Source of the DNA: an uncultured Roseicyclus sp.
Lineage (GTDB): Bacteria; Pseudomonadota; Alphaproteobacteria; Rhodobacterales; Rhodobacteraceae
DNA length: 64,000 nucleotides
Direction: 5' to 3'
Assembly: GCA_947491935.1 (NCBI GenBank)
Contig: CANLLF010000003.1
Coordinates: 248,001 to 312,000, forward strand
The notes under the pieces are model-generated. The model was given only the letters and a program-made list of their open reading frames with translations, had not been told where the DNA came from and did not search any database. Below, in pieces: positions 54,376-63,522 of this stretch (position 1 is its first letter; each line of letters opens with the position of its first letter). The translations under genes were made by a program, and so were the position numbers.

Positions 54376-54673
54376 AACCGATAGCAAGATCGAGATCGAA
54401 AGCATCACATCACCACACCGGACGGAACGCGTTGATCGCGCCAGATACATGGCCATGCGTGAAGCGCTGTTGCCGGTGTTGCCCGACACGGCACCGGGGA
54501 TCACGGTTGCCGAGGCGAAAGCAGAGGTGTTGGAGCGCCTGTCGGAGGATGTGTTTCCGGGCGGGGCCAAGGCCGGCTGGTGGCTCAAGGCCGTCCAGCT
54601 GGATCTGGAGGCCAAGGGGTTGATCGCGCGAGGGTCAACCAAACCCGTTCGACTCTATCGCTGCAAGGCATAG
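54368..54673 (+). CDS. small conserved hypothetical protein (DUF6958-like)
   Basis: 101 residues from the ATG at 54368, overlapping the GFA-type gene by eight bases. It has a block of helices (AKAEVLERLSEDVFPGGAKA, then GWWLKAVQLDLEAKGLI) and a C-terminal PVRLYRCK strand that resembles a small winged-helix-like domain found in proteobacterial proteins of unknown function. It has no signal peptide or membrane segment. It is likely co-regulated by the TetR protein. Confidence 0.72.
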   Translation: MSETDSKIEIESITSPHRTERVDRARYMAMREALLPVLPDTAPGITVAEAKAEVLERLSEDVFPGGAKAGWWLKAVQLDLEAKGLIARGSTKPVRLYRCKA

Positions 54674-54903
54674 GTTCGTCGAAGTGCGCGGTTGAATAGC
54701 CCCGAATTCGTTCACCATGGACGGTGCTGGTCTTGCCGGACTGCCCAGCCTTCGGAGGCAGGCACAACGCGCCATGGTTAAGGCAACCCCGCCAAATGTG
54801 GTCCAAGGCAAGGACGTGTGCCTCAAATACCGGCCCATCTGCAGGGACGGTCTCGGGGGCAGAGGCATTTGCATATTACGAAGATGAGGGCGTATCAGAT
54901 CGC

Positions 54904-56484
54904 ATGGCTCAATATGTCCCAACAAAGGCCCAACATGTATTGGATCGGCTGCGCGGCGGACTGATAGCCTCGTGCCAGCCCGTCGATGATGGCCCGATGG
55001 ATCAGCCGGAGATCGTGGCCGCCATGGCACAGGCGGCGATTGCGGGCGGGGCGGCGGGGCTTCGGATCGAAGGTGTAGAGAATGTGCGCGCGGTGCGGCG
55101 CATGGTGGATGCTCCGATCATTGGGATCGTCAAAACGGACCACGACACGACACCGGTCCGGATCACGGTCTGTGTCGACGACGTGCGGGCTTTGATTGAG
55201 GCGGGGGCGGACATCGTTGCCTATGATGCGACCGATCGGCCACGCCAGGATGGGCGCGACACGGTTCTGGCGGCCATCCTCTCCAACGGCGGTCTCGCCA
55301 TGGCAGATTGTGCAAGCGCGGCCGATGGCATGCATGCCATAGCCAATGGCGCGGCGATCATCGGCACGACGCTGTCAGGCTACACGCAGGATACAGAGCG
55401 CCCCGACAAGGCCCCGGATCTCGATCTGGTCCGATCCTTTGCCGGCATGGGCGGGTTTGTTATGGCTGAGGGGCGGTTTGACACGCCGGAGCTGGCCGCG
55501 ACGGCAATCCTTGCCGGTGCCCATGCCGTGACCGTGGGCAGCGTGCTTACCCGGCTTGAAGTCGTGACCGGCAGGTTTTCTCACGCGGTCTCCGAGGCCC
55601 ATCGCAGAACGCCGCTAACGGGTTTCGCAATTGATCTGGGAGGCACCAAGACCGCCGCCGCGCGGGTTGAGGCCGGTCGCATAGCCCAATATGAGCGGGG
55701 CCCAACCGACAGGGATGCGGGGCCCGCCGGGCAATATGAGCAGATCGAGGAATTGCTGCGGGTTGTCGGGTACAGGCCCGGTGACCGGCTGGGGGTCTCG
55801 GTGACCGGCCGGGTGGACGCGATGGGGCGGTGGCATGCCGTCAATCAAAGCACGTTGCGAAACATCACCTCCGTTCCGCTGGCCGATGATCTTGCGCGGC
55901 GGCTCGGCCCGGTGACGGTTGTCAATGACGCCTCCGCGGCGACACTGGCGGAGCATCGGTTGGGCGCCGGGCGCGGGCATGAGGATTTCGCCTATATCAC
56001 CGTATCGACGGGCGTGGGTGGCGGTTTGGTCTTGGTAGGGGCGCTCCATCAAAGCCCAGATGGGATTGCCGGGCATCTGGGTTTCGCATCGTCGCAACAC
56101 GCAACGGCTTTGTGCGGTAGCGGTCGGGTTGGGACCGTGGAAAGCGTCGCGAGCGGGCGGGCCATTGCGGAGATGGCGCGGCTGGCGGGGCATGACGGTA
56201 GGGACGCGCGCGCGGTCTTCGAAGCCGCTGCAGGAGGCGCGCCATGGGCAGAGGATATCGTTCAGATGTCGGCGGCGGCAATCGCTGAGCTGTGCGGAAA
56301 TCTGGTCTCCATGCTTGGGATCACAAGAATTGCGATTGGCGGCAGCGTCGGTCTGGCGGACGGCTATGTGGACAGTGTTCAACGCGAGTTGAACACGATG
56401 CCCGAGTTATTCCGGGCGGACGTCGTGCCTGCTGAACTTCGGGGCGACGGACCGCTCCTCGGGGCATTGCTGTCCACCCAATAG
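54904..56484 (+). CDS. nanEK: NanE-NanK fusion: N-acetylmannosamine-6-phosphate 2-epimerase / ROK kinase
   Basis: 526 residues from the ATG at 54904; the frame is open further upstream without homology. Residues ~1-230 are a NanE-type (beta/alpha)8 epimerase (GGLIASCQPVDDGPMD, then GLRIEGVENVRAVR and a C-terminal AHAVTVGSVLTR). From about residue 240 a ROK sugar kinase starts (FAIDLGGTKTAAARVE, then STGVGGGLVLVG). The ROK zinc motif is degenerate: C404GSGRVGTVE413 keeps one Cys where NanK has CGCGxxGCxE. The pair would phosphorylate N-acetylmannosamine and epimerise it to GlcNAc-6-P. A NanA lyase is not seen in this window. The 230 bases upstream hold no gene. Confidence 0.87.
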   Translation: MAQYVPTKAQHVLDRLRGGLIASCQPVDDGPMDQPEIVAAMAQAAIAGGAAGLRIEGVENVRAVRRMVDAPIIGIVKTDHDTTPVRITVCVDDVRALIEAGADIVAYDATDRPRQDGRDTVLAAILSNGGLAMADCASAADGMHAIANGAAIIGTTLSGYTQDTERPDKAPDLDLVRSFAGMGGFVMAEGRFDTPELAATAILAGAHAVTVGSVLTRLEVVTGRFSHAVSEAHRRTPLTGFAIDLGGTKTAAARVEAGRIAQYERGPTDRDAGPAGQYEQIEELLRVVGYRPGDRLGVSVTGRVDAMGRWHAVNQSTLRNITSVPLADDLARRLGPVTVVNDASAATLAEHRLGAGRGHEDFAYITVSTGVGGGLVLVGALHQSPDGIAGHLGFASSQHATALCGSGRVGTVESVASGRAIAEMARLAGHDGRDARAVFEAAAGGAPWAEDIVQMSAAAIAELCGNLVSMLGITRIAIGGSVGLADGYVDSVQRELNTMPELFRADVVPAELRGDGPLLGALLSTQ

Positions 56485-56541
56485 CGCCAGAGACGGATCT
56501 GGACGCAACCAGGCTGTCTGCGTCACGGATTGACGATAGAT

Positions 56542-56557
56542 CATGTTACCATAATAA
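56542..56557 (+). promoter_or_regulatory. CATGTTA-type motif, candidate GntR site upstream of the M81 operon
   Basis: CATGTTACCATAATAA matches the element at 62691-62706 (CATGTTATGATATTAA) at 13 of 16 positions and lies 62 bases before the M81 gene start. The GntR regulator encoded downstream is the natural candidate. On its own the motif is only partly palindromic. Confidence 0.4.
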
Positions 56558-56618
56558 TCGAATAGATTGGCCTGGCGCTGTGGCCCGGCGCTCTGTTTCT
56601 TCTCGCGGGAGATGCCAC

Positions 56619-58130
56619 ATGACGCCGAACGTGCTTATGGCGGGCCTGTTTCACGAAACCCATACGTTTCTGGCCCAGAAAACGTCTCTCGCCGATTTCG
56701 AGGCCGGCATTTGTGTCGAGGGGTCCAACATGATGCAGGCGATGCGTGGCAATGGATCGCCCATGGACGGTGCGCTCAGTGTAGCCGAATGCGCGGGGTG
56801 GCGCGTGATCCCGTCCATTCATATGGCGGCGATGCCGGGCGGCCTTGTGGAAGCCGCCGCTGTTGAGCGCTTCGAGGATCGGTTCTTTGCCGACGTGGTC
56901 GAGCATATCGACGCAATCGACGCTGTCTTTCTGATTTTGCACGGCGCGATGGTGAGTGAGGGATGCGACGACGTTGAAGGCGCTGTTCTGACGCGGCTGG
57001 AGACCTTGCTCGCCGACGCGGGCCGCGACGTGCCCGTCGTGGCCGTTCTGGACCTGCATGCCAATGTCTCCCAGGCGATGGTGGATCATTCTACCGTTTT
57101 TGATGCGTACCGCGAGAACCCGCACAGCGATGCGCGTGACACGGCGGTGCGCGCGGCGCGGACGCTCGACGATCTTCTGAAATCGCTATGCGCCGTGCAT
57201 CAGGTCCACCGCCCCACACCCTATGTTCTGCCGCCGACGGGCGTCGGCTCAGCGGCGGACCCGATGCGTGCGGTTCTGGCGCGTGCCCGCGCGATGGAGG
57301 CCGCAGATCCGCAGATCATCGGGATCAACGTGATGGCTGGCTACGCCTATGCCGATATCGCCGATTGCGGCTTCAGCCTGAATGCCGCGACACGTGGAGA
57401 TCCCGCGCAGGCTGCCGCCTATCTGGACGAGTTGATCGATGTGCTGGAGGCGCATCTGGACGACGGCTATCCCGAAGAAGAGACGCTGGAGGTGGTCTTG
57501 AGGCGAGTCGACACCCTGCCGCCGGGGGACGGCCCGGTTCTGCTGGTGGAGGCGGCGGACAATATCGGCGGGGGATCACCCGGCGACGCCACCGATATCC
57601 TTGCGCCGCTGCTGGCATCGGGACGGCGCGGCATCGTGACCGCGATCAATGATCCCGATGCGGTCCTGTCCTGCCGGGACGCAGGGCAGGGCGCGGAGGT
57701 TCATTTGAAGATCGGGGCCAAGACCGATGAATTTCACGGCGAGCCGGTGGCCGTGTCGGGGAGGGTTCGGCACCTGTCGGATGGGGTGTTCGATCTGGAA
57801 AACCCGAAGTCGCATCTGGCCTCCATGCGCGGCACAAGGATCGAGATGGGGCCCTGCGCCGTGCTTGAAAACGACCAGGCGATCATCCTTCTGACCACGC
57901 AAAAAACTGCGCCGATGGATCTTGGCCATCTGCATTCGCAGGGGGTGCGGCCCGAAGACGCCACGTTCGTCATCGTGAAGGCAGCCGTGTCGCACAAGGC
58001 GGCTTACGATCCAATTGCCCGGGCATCGTTCAACGTTGACAGTGCCGGGCTCTGCACCAGCAATCTCACGCGGCTCCCCTATACAAAGCTGTCGGGCAAG
58101 CGGATTTCGCGGGAGGGCGCACGGTTGTGA
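56619..58130 (+). CDS. M81 family metallopeptidase (MlrC-like)
   Basis: 503 residues from the ATG at 56619, with GGGAGAT eight bases upstream. The MlrC landmarks are LFHETHTFL (HET block) at the N-terminus, the metal motif DLHANVSQAM near residue 146 and the C-terminal MlrC domain beginning near residue 300 (ADNIGGGSPGDATDILAPLL). Family members are best known from microcystin/linear-peptide degradation but most are of unknown substrate. The gene opens a plus-strand operon with the sialidase-fold protein and the MFS-HEAT protein. Confidence 0.88.
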   Translation: MTPNVLMAGLFHETHTFLAQKTSLADFEAGICVEGSNMMQAMRGNGSPMDGALSVAECAGWRVIPSIHMAAMPGGLVEAAAVERFEDRFFADVVEHIDAIDAVFLILHGAMVSEGCDDVEGAVLTRLETLLADAGRDVPVVAVLDLHANVSQAMVDHSTVFDAYRENPHSDARDTAVRAARTLDDLLKSLCAVHQVHRPTPYVLPPTGVGSAADPMRAVLARARAMEAADPQIIGINVMAGYAYADIADCGFSLNAATRGDPAQAAAYLDELIDVLEAHLDDGYPEEETLEVVLRRVDTLPPGDGPVLLVEAADNIGGGSPGDATDILAPLLASGRRGIVTAINDPDAVLSCRDAGQGAEVHLKIGAKTDEFHGEPVAVSGRVRHLSDGVFDLENPKSHLASMRGTRIEMGPCAVLENDQAIILLTTQKTAPMDLGHLHSQGVRPEDATFVIVKAAVSHKAAYDPIARASFNVDSAGLCTSNLTRLPYTKLSGKRISREGARL

Positions 58131-58155
58131 CGCAGCGCTTGGGGAAGGCTCGGCC

Positions 58156-59247
58156 ATGCACATAGACGTCGAACGCGAGATTACGATCTATGCCAATCCG
58201 GCGCCGTTGCTGGTCAGCCGCCAAGCGGTGTTTGCCGGTGTCGTGAAACTGCATGGCGGCGATCTTCTGGCGATGTTTTCCATCGGGCAGGCGTTTGATG
58301 CTGCCGATATGCGCGCCGTCGTGTCGCGTAGCGAGGATGGCGGCCTGAACTGGGACGCGCCCGTACCCTTGCATAGCGGAACTGAGCTTGCCTCCGAAAG
58401 CTTCAAACCGGTCGTTTTGCCCGACGGGTATATTCTGGCGACAGGATACGTGTTTGAACGCCCCGATATGCTGACCCCGATTGTCGATCCGGACACCATG
58501 GCCCTGCTGCCGCTCCGCAACCAGATGTCGGTATCGGAAGATCAGGGGCGCACATGGACATCGCCCGCTGACTTCTCGGTCGAGGACGCACCGCTGGAGC
58601 TGTCCGGTCCGGCCATCCTGCTGCCATCGGGGCGCATTCTGGCGGCTGCTGCGCCGTTTCATCTGGGACATGACGGTCATGAGGGCTGGATCATCGCCAG
58701 CGACGATGGGGGCAGGACATGGGCGCGGCTTTCGGTGTTCTTTCGGGCGCCCGGTGGGCGGGTCGCACCGTGGGAATGCCGTCTGTGCCATCTGGGCGGA
58801 AATCGGGTAGCGGTTATTTTCTGGGCCTATGACGTGGCGGCGCAGACCAACCTCGATAACCATATCGCAGTGTCGCAGGACGGCGGTGAAAGCTTTGAGC
58901 TCGCGATCCGGACAGGCATCATGGGGCAGGCGTCGGGCATCATGGCGCTCGGTGGTGAGCGGGTCCTGACCATTCATTGCCACCGCGAGGCACCGGTCGG
59001 CCTGACGGTCCGGGCATTGCGACTGAACGCCACCGAAGTGGAGGTTGAGGCGGAGGTTCCGATTTTCGGGGCGACAACACAGGCCAGCGCCACGGAGAGC
59101 ATCGTTGATCAATTCGCCAGCCTGCGCTTCGGGCAACCGGCCTTGCTGCGACTGGCCGAGGACCGTGTTTTGGCCACCTGTTGGGCCGTCGAAGACGGAC
59201 AACATGTGATCAAAGGCTACCATCTGCGGCTCGGGGCGGCAAAGTGA
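58156..59247 (+). CDS. sialidase-fold (BNR/Asp-box) protein without signal peptide
   Basis: 363 residues from the ATG at 58156, which is preceded by GGGGAAGG. Four Asp-boxes of the SxDxGxxW type are present: SEDGGLNW at residue 59, SEDQGRTW at 127, SDDGGRTW at 182 and a weaker SQDGGESF at 240, consistent with a six-bladed propeller. No N-terminal signal or FRIP motif is seen, so the protein appears cytoplasmic, unlike secreted sialidases. It may act on an imported oligosaccharide, or be a non-catalytic or non-sialidase propeller. It overlaps the transporter start by four bases. Confidence 0.85.
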   Translation: MHIDVEREITIYANPAPLLVSRQAVFAGVVKLHGGDLLAMFSIGQAFDAADMRAVVSRSEDGGLNWDAPVPLHSGTELASESFKPVVLPDGYILATGYVFERPDMLTPIVDPDTMALLPLRNQMSVSEDQGRTWTSPADFSVEDAPLELSGPAILLPSGRILAAAAPFHLGHDGHEGWIIASDDGGRTWARLSVFFRAPGGRVAPWECRLCHLGGNRVAVIFWAYDVAAQTNLDNHIAVSQDGGESFELAIRTGIMGQASGIMALGGERVLTIHCHREAPVGLTVRALRLNATEVEVEAEVPIFGATTQASATESIVDQFASLRFGQPALLRLAEDRVLATCWAVEDGQHVIKGYHLRLGAAK

Positions 59248-61484
59248 CCGGCGTGCTGTCCAGTCAAGGGCAGAGCGATTACGACAAGATGCGGCGATTG
59301 CCGTGGCTCTACCTCTTCACCGTGATGACCGGTACGGCCACGCTGTGCACCGTCACCGCGCCGCTGACGCTGTTTGCGGCAGAGCTTGGCATGGATGAAG
59401 GCCGGATCGGCCTCTTGGCCGGGATCATGCCGTTCTTTCAGGCGCTTGGCGTGTTGGCATTGCCCATCGTCTTGCGGTTCGGCAGCCGCCGCGTCGCCGC
59501 CACGGCGCTGACGTCCCGCTATGTGTTTCTGGGCTTGTTCCTGATCGTCCCGGCATTCGCCGCACGGCCAGACGCGGTGTTCGCCATCTTGCTGGCGGCA
59601 ATGCTTGGCTTTGCCATCTGCCGCAGTCTGGCCGAGGCCGCTATTGTCCCGTGGAGTCAGGAATTCATGCCGCGCGCAGTGCGGGGCCGGATCGCCGGGC
59701 GCATGGCGCTGGCCTATGTGCCGGTGGCGCTTGGCGTGTCGTGGGTCATTCAGATCTGGCTCGACAGTCGCACCGGGCTGGACCGGTTCATGCCGGTCTT
59801 TGCGGTCGGGATCGTCGTCGGCATTGTCGGCGCCCTCATGCTGTTGGGGTTGCGGGGCGGAAAATCAAGCGAAGCCAACGCCGTCCGGCGCGTGTCTATT
59901 GCCGAGCCGCTGCGCGACCGCAACTTCGTGATCTACCTGTTTGCCTCCGCATTGCAGAGCATCGTCTTCGTCGCGATCAGCCTGTTCCTGGTCCTGTTTT
60001 TCCGGGATCGTCTGGGGATCAGCTCGGGGGCGCTGGTGCTGTTGGTGGCTCTGATCCCCGTCGGCTCGGCGGCTGGCAACGTCACGGCCGGTTGGTTTGT
60101 GGACCGCTATGGAACACGGGCCATCCGAACGACCTTGCAGATGGGGCAGATCGCGCTGCTCCTCTCGCTGCCCTTGCTCAGGCCTGAGGTCTGGGGCGTC
60201 CAGTGGCTGGTTCCGATGGCGTTCTTTTCGTTTGGCTTTGTGTTTCAGGCCGGGATCGCCGTGGCCCATGTCTATATGCTCAACGTGATCCCACCGGCCT
60301 CCAAAGAGGGATACACGACCCTGCATTACAGCATTGACGGTCTGGCCGGGGGGCTGGTGACGTTTGCGGCGGGATTCCTGCTGGCCTGGCTCGGGGCGCG
60401 CCAGATCGAAGTGTTCGGGCTGGAATTGGGCAATTACGAAGTGTTGTTCGTGCTTGCGGCAGGTCTCACGGCGATTTCGGCCCTCTCGTTTAGCCGGTTG
60501 CGCGAAGAAGGCGCGTTGTCTGTGCGTGATTTCCTCACCCACTTTACCACCGGCAATCCGATGAAGGCGCTGTGGGGGATAAACCGGTATGCCAGCCGCA
60601 CATCGGAGGATCGCCGCCGCGATCTGGCATTCCGGTTTGGTGGGGTGGGCAGCCCGCTGGCCAAGGAAGAGCTCATTGCCGCGCTGCGCGATCCCAGTTT
60701 TGACGTACGCCACGACGCGATCCGGGCACTTGGCCATATCGGGGCGCATCCATCCGTGGTCAGCGCCCTGGAGACGGTGCTGGATTATGAAGGTTTGGTG
60801 GAGTTGCAATACGCGGCCCTGGGATCACTCGGGCGCTTGAGAGCGGGCTCCAGCGCGCCGCGAGTCGCCGTCTTGCTGGACGATGGCAACCCCCTGCTGC
60901 GCGCCCGGTCCGCGCGGTCGCTGGGGGAGATCGGCCATGCCGCGTCCTTGCCGCGGATCCGCGCGATGCTGGTTGATGATCCCGATCTGGATTGCAGGCT
61001 GGCGGCGGCCTCAGCCTTGGGCAAGCTGAAGGATCACGACAGTACCTTGGATTTGGTCGATCTCTATCTTGAGCAGGCGGCGGATCGGTCAACAAATGTA
61101 TCCGAGCCTCGCAGCAAGGTTGTCTTGCTCGCGATCACCAAAATCCTGTCCTGCGAGGAGGAGTTCTCCCATCAATGGCGGCGGGAAGAGGCGCAGGCCG
61201 GGCTGGTGATGCCTCAGATGTTGGTTCGGTTGGCGCGACGGATCCGTGACACGGCGCCCGAGCGGGCCAGCCGGTTGAAAGCGCTTGCCGCGGCCTATGA
61301 TGCGGACAACACCGGCGCTACTTTGGCGGCGCTGACTGCCCTGATGCCTGAGGCGCGCCGATCCCGCCACCCGGATGCTAACTTGGCGGTTGAGGTGCTT
61401 AAGGCGACGCAGACCGCCCCCGATCCGCATCCCGCCTTGCTTGTGGCATTGGCCGCTATACTCAACCGGATTTTGTCAAACTGA
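59244..61484 (+). CDS. MFS transporter with C-terminal HEAT-repeat domain
   Basis: 746 residues from a GTG overlapping the previous stop (GTGA). Residues ~15-430 are an MFS permease with twelve helices (for example NVTAGWFVDRYGTRAIRTTL near residue 280). From about residue 465 to the end the protein is built of HEAT/Armadillo-type helical pairs (ELIAALRDPSFDVRHDAIRA, VAVLLDDGNPLLRARSARSL, IRAMLVDDPDLDCRLAAASA and further units), i.e. at least four to five repeats. HEAT repeats bind proteins or membranes, so the soluble tail may recruit partners such as the neighbouring enzymes or sense a ligand. Such a fusion is rare among MFS permeases. Confidence 0.86.
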   Translation: MTGVLSSQGQSDYDKMRRLPWLYLFTVMTGTATLCTVTAPLTLFAAELGMDEGRIGLLAGIMPFFQALGVLALPIVLRFGSRRVAATALTSRYVFLGLFLIVPAFAARPDAVFAILLAAMLGFAICRSLAEAAIVPWSQEFMPRAVRGRIAGRMALAYVPVALGVSWVIQIWLDSRTGLDRFMPVFAVGIVVGIVGALMLLGLRGGKSSEANAVRRVSIAEPLRDRNFVIYLFASALQSIVFVAISLFLVLFFRDRLGISSGALVLLVALIPVGSAAGNVTAGWFVDRYGTRAIRTTLQMGQIALLLSLPLLRPEVWGVQWLVPMAFFSFGFVFQAGIAVAHVYMLNVIPPASKEGYTTLHYSIDGLAGGLVTFAAGFLLAWLGARQIEVFGLELGNYEVLFVLAAGLTAISALSFSRLREEGALSVRDFLTHFTTGNPMKALWGINRYASRTSEDRRRDLAFRFGGVGSPLAKEELIAALRDPSFDVRHDAIRALGHIGAHPSVVSALETVLDYEGLVELQYAALGSLGRLRAGSSAPRVAVLLDDGNPLLRARSARSLGEIGHAASLPRIRAMLVDDPDLDCRLAAASALGKLKDHDSTLDLVDLYLEQAADRSTNVSEPRSKVVLLAITKILSCEEEFSHQWRREEAQAGLVMPQMLVRLARRIRDTAPERASRLKALAAAYDADNTGATLAALTALMPEARRSRHPDANLAVEVLKATQTAPDPHPALLVALAAILNRILSN

Positions 61485-61491
61485 GAAACCG

Positions 61492-62673
61492 TCAGGCGGC
61501 AGTCGCGCGGTAGCGTTCGACACCCCCGACATATGTGGCCTTGACCGCGTGCGAAACGGGGTCGAGCACGGCGAAATCAGCCAGTTTCCCCGCACTGATA
61601 CTGCCCATATCGGCCTCCCGTCCGAGGACGCGGGCAGGCACAAGGCTGGTGGCGTGGCTTGCGCGAACAAGATCGGCGCCGCCCAAATTCAAAAAGTTCG
61701 CCATCGCCTCATCCGGCGTCAGAGATGAGCCGCAAAGCCCGCCGTTTTCGTCATGCACCGCATTCCCCTTCTCGCTGTGGACGCGGTAGCCGGGATAAAA
61801 TTCGAAAGATTGGTCCTCCGCGCCCGCGAACTTCATCGCGTCGGTTTCCAGAAAAACTCGATGCCTGGGCAATTGCGCCAATAGGCGGATAAACCCCGGA
61901 TCTGTGTGGATACCGTCGCAGATCAGGCCTATCGCAAGGTCCGGCTCGGCCAACAGCGCGTCGGGCAGGGAATAGGGATGGATGCCCATGCCGCCATAGG
62001 GCACCGGTGGCATCGCGTTGAAAATATGTGTCACCGCATCAATCCCCCAGGACACATATCGCGGCACATCGTGGGGCGCGGCGTTGGTATGGCCAAGGTG
62101 AACGGACACGCCCGCCGCTTTCATGTGGGCTATGAACGCCTCCGCTCCTGGCAATTCTGGGGCGATGGTGACGGCCAGCAGCGTGCCGTCGCCTGCGTCC
62201 AGCATACTTTGCGCGAGGTCCACGCTTGGCAGCGCGAGGTTCTCGGGGTTGTGGGCGCCTGCTACGGCAAAACAGGGGCCTTCGCTGTGTACGCCAAGGG
62301 CGCGCGCGCCACGGGCCTCCGTGCATTGGCGCCCCAGTTCCCTCAAGATCTCGGACATGCGTGGGACGGGGGTACAACCAAATGACGGCAAAAACGCCGT
62401 GGCCCCACAAGACAGCAGGAATTGCGACGCCTCCGCCACGGCGCCGGGCAGGGCGTCGCCATAGAGATGCCGGAACATGCCATGCTGCAACACGTCGATA
62501 ATACCGGGGAACAAGATCGCGCCATTCCCGTCGATGCGCTGCCAGTCGGCACCGGTTGCCGCGTCGGGATCTATAAAATCCGCAAACCTGTCGTCGCGGA
62601 TCAACACATCGCGAGTAATAGGCCCATCGGGGGTGATCGAGGTGACGTTGACCCACCGTTGATTGACAGTCAT
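61492..62673 (-). CDS. N-acetylglucosamine-6-phosphate deacetylase-like amidohydrolase
   Basis: 393 residues. NagA landmarks are present: HSEGP (metal Glu) near residue 128 with GAHNPENL, SVHLGHTNA near residue 190, HIFNAMPPVPYGG near residue 212, a DGIHT block near residue 251 and the catalytic Asp region LETDAM near residue 274. The first His-rich motif is DVLQHG rather than HxH, as is also seen in some NagA branches. It would deacetylate GlcNAc-6-P, the product of the NanE-NanK fusion. It converges with the MFS-HEAT gene and is divergent from the SDR gene across a palindromic spacer. Confidence 0.86.
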   Translation of the reverse strand: MTVNQRWVNVTSITPDGPITRDVLIRDDRFADFIDPDAATGADWQRIDGNGAILFPGIIDVLQHGMFRHLYGDALPGAVAEASQFLLSCGATAFLPSFGCTPVPRMSEILRELGRQCTEARGARALGVHSEGPCFAVAGAHNPENLALPSVDLAQSMLDAGDGTLLAVTIAPELPGAEAFIAHMKAAGVSVHLGHTNAAPHDVPRYVSWGIDAVTHIFNAMPPVPYGGMGIHPYSLPDALLAEPDLAIGLICDGIHTDPGFIRLLAQLPRHRVFLETDAMKFAGAEDQSFEFYPGYRVHSEKGNAVHDENGGLCGSSLTPDEAMANFLNLGGADLVRASHATSLVPARVLGREADMGSISAGKLADFAVLDPVSHAVKATYVGGVERYRATAA

Positions 62674-62690
62674 CCCAAATCCCCTATTAG

Positions 62691-62708
62691 CATGTTATGA
62701 TATTAACA
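62691..62708. promoter_or_regulatory. palindromic GntR-operator candidate between nagA-like and SDR genes
   Basis: TGTTATGATATTAACA (62693-62708) has inverted arms TGTTA and TAACA with a 6-base spacer, in the 45-base divergent spacer. It shares the CATGTTA..ATA.TAA pattern with the site at 56542. GntR-family dimers bind arms of this kind, and the downstream GntR gene is translationally coupled to the SDR. Confidence 0.5.
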
Positions 62709-62718
62709 GGTCAGGCTA

Positions 62719-63522
62719 GTGGAGCAAGTGAAGGCCGTGGGACAGGAACAATCGCCGTCAGCACCGCGCCGCGTTTGCGTGACCGGGGCCACCCAAGGCA
62801 TCGGACTGGCGATCGCCACAGCCTTTGCCCGGGAGGGGGCGCGGGTGGTGATCAACGCCCATACGTCAACCGACAGTGGTGCGTGCGACCGCTTGGCGGA
62901 GCTGTCGGAGTGCCACTATGTCCAGGCCGACCTGAGCACGTCCGCTGGCGCGAAGGCTGTCATCACCGAGGCAAGCGCTCTGCTTGGCGGGATCGACACG
63001 CTTGTGTGCAATGCCGGGAGCTTCTTTGACGTCCCATTCTCCGAGCTGACCGAAGACCAGATTGACCGGACGTTGAACCTCAACGTCAAAGGCTATCTGC
63101 TGTGCGCGCAGGCCTTTGCCAACCAAGTTACTCCCGCGCAGTCCAATCCGTCGATTGTGTGCACCGGATCGACGAACGGCCACGCCGCTGAGAAGAACAG
63201 CGTCGCCTACGACACATCCAAGGGCGCCGTGCTAATGATGGTCCGGTCGCTTGCCGTGACGTTGGCCCAACAGGGCATCCGGGTGAACGGCGTTGGCCCG
63301 GGTCTTGTCGATACGCCGCTGACCCATCCCGGCCTCAGCCGGGCAGGTAAGCGCGAAAACGCCGCCGCACAGATCCCGCTTGGCCGCATTGGCGCGCCGG
63401 ACGATGTTGCGGGGGCCGCGCTCTTTCTGGCGTCGGAGGCGGCAAGTTATATTACCGGCCAAATGCTATATGTGGATGGCGGCATCCTCGCTCAGCAACT
63501 GTTATGGGACCCCGAGATATGA
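62719..63522 (+). CDS. SDR family oxidoreductase of the amino-sugar cluster
   Basis: 267 residues from a GTG at 62719; later in-frame GTG codons at 62728 and 62737 are alternatives because homology starts only at RRVCVTGATQGIGLAIA. The cofactor loop, NAGSFFD and YDTSK (YxxxK) are present, followed by the C-terminal SDR glycine-rich ASYITGQMLYVDGG. Relatives act on sugars and sugar acids. It is divergent from the nagA-like gene and overlaps the GntR regulator by four bases (ATGA), so the two are coupled. Confidence 0.86.
   Translation: MEQVKAVGQEQSPSAPRRVCVTGATQGIGLAIATAFAREGARVVINAHTSTDSGACDRLAELSECHYVQADLSTSAGAKAVITEASALLGGIDTLVCNAGSFFDVPFSELTEDQIDRTLNLNVKGYLLCAQAFANQVTPAQSNPSIVCTGSTNGHAAEKNSVAYDTSKGAVLMMVRSLAVTLAQQGIRVNGVGPGLVDTPLTHPGLSRAGKRENAAAQIPLGRIGAPDDVAGAALFLASEAASYITGQMLYVDGGILAQQLLWDPEI

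Noticed and set aside
54674-54903. N-terminal extension of the NanE-NanK fusion back to 54724
   Set aside because: The frame is open but the extra 60 residues (Cys/Trp/Arg-rich, no family match) precede the conserved NanE start, so the ATG at 54904 was used.
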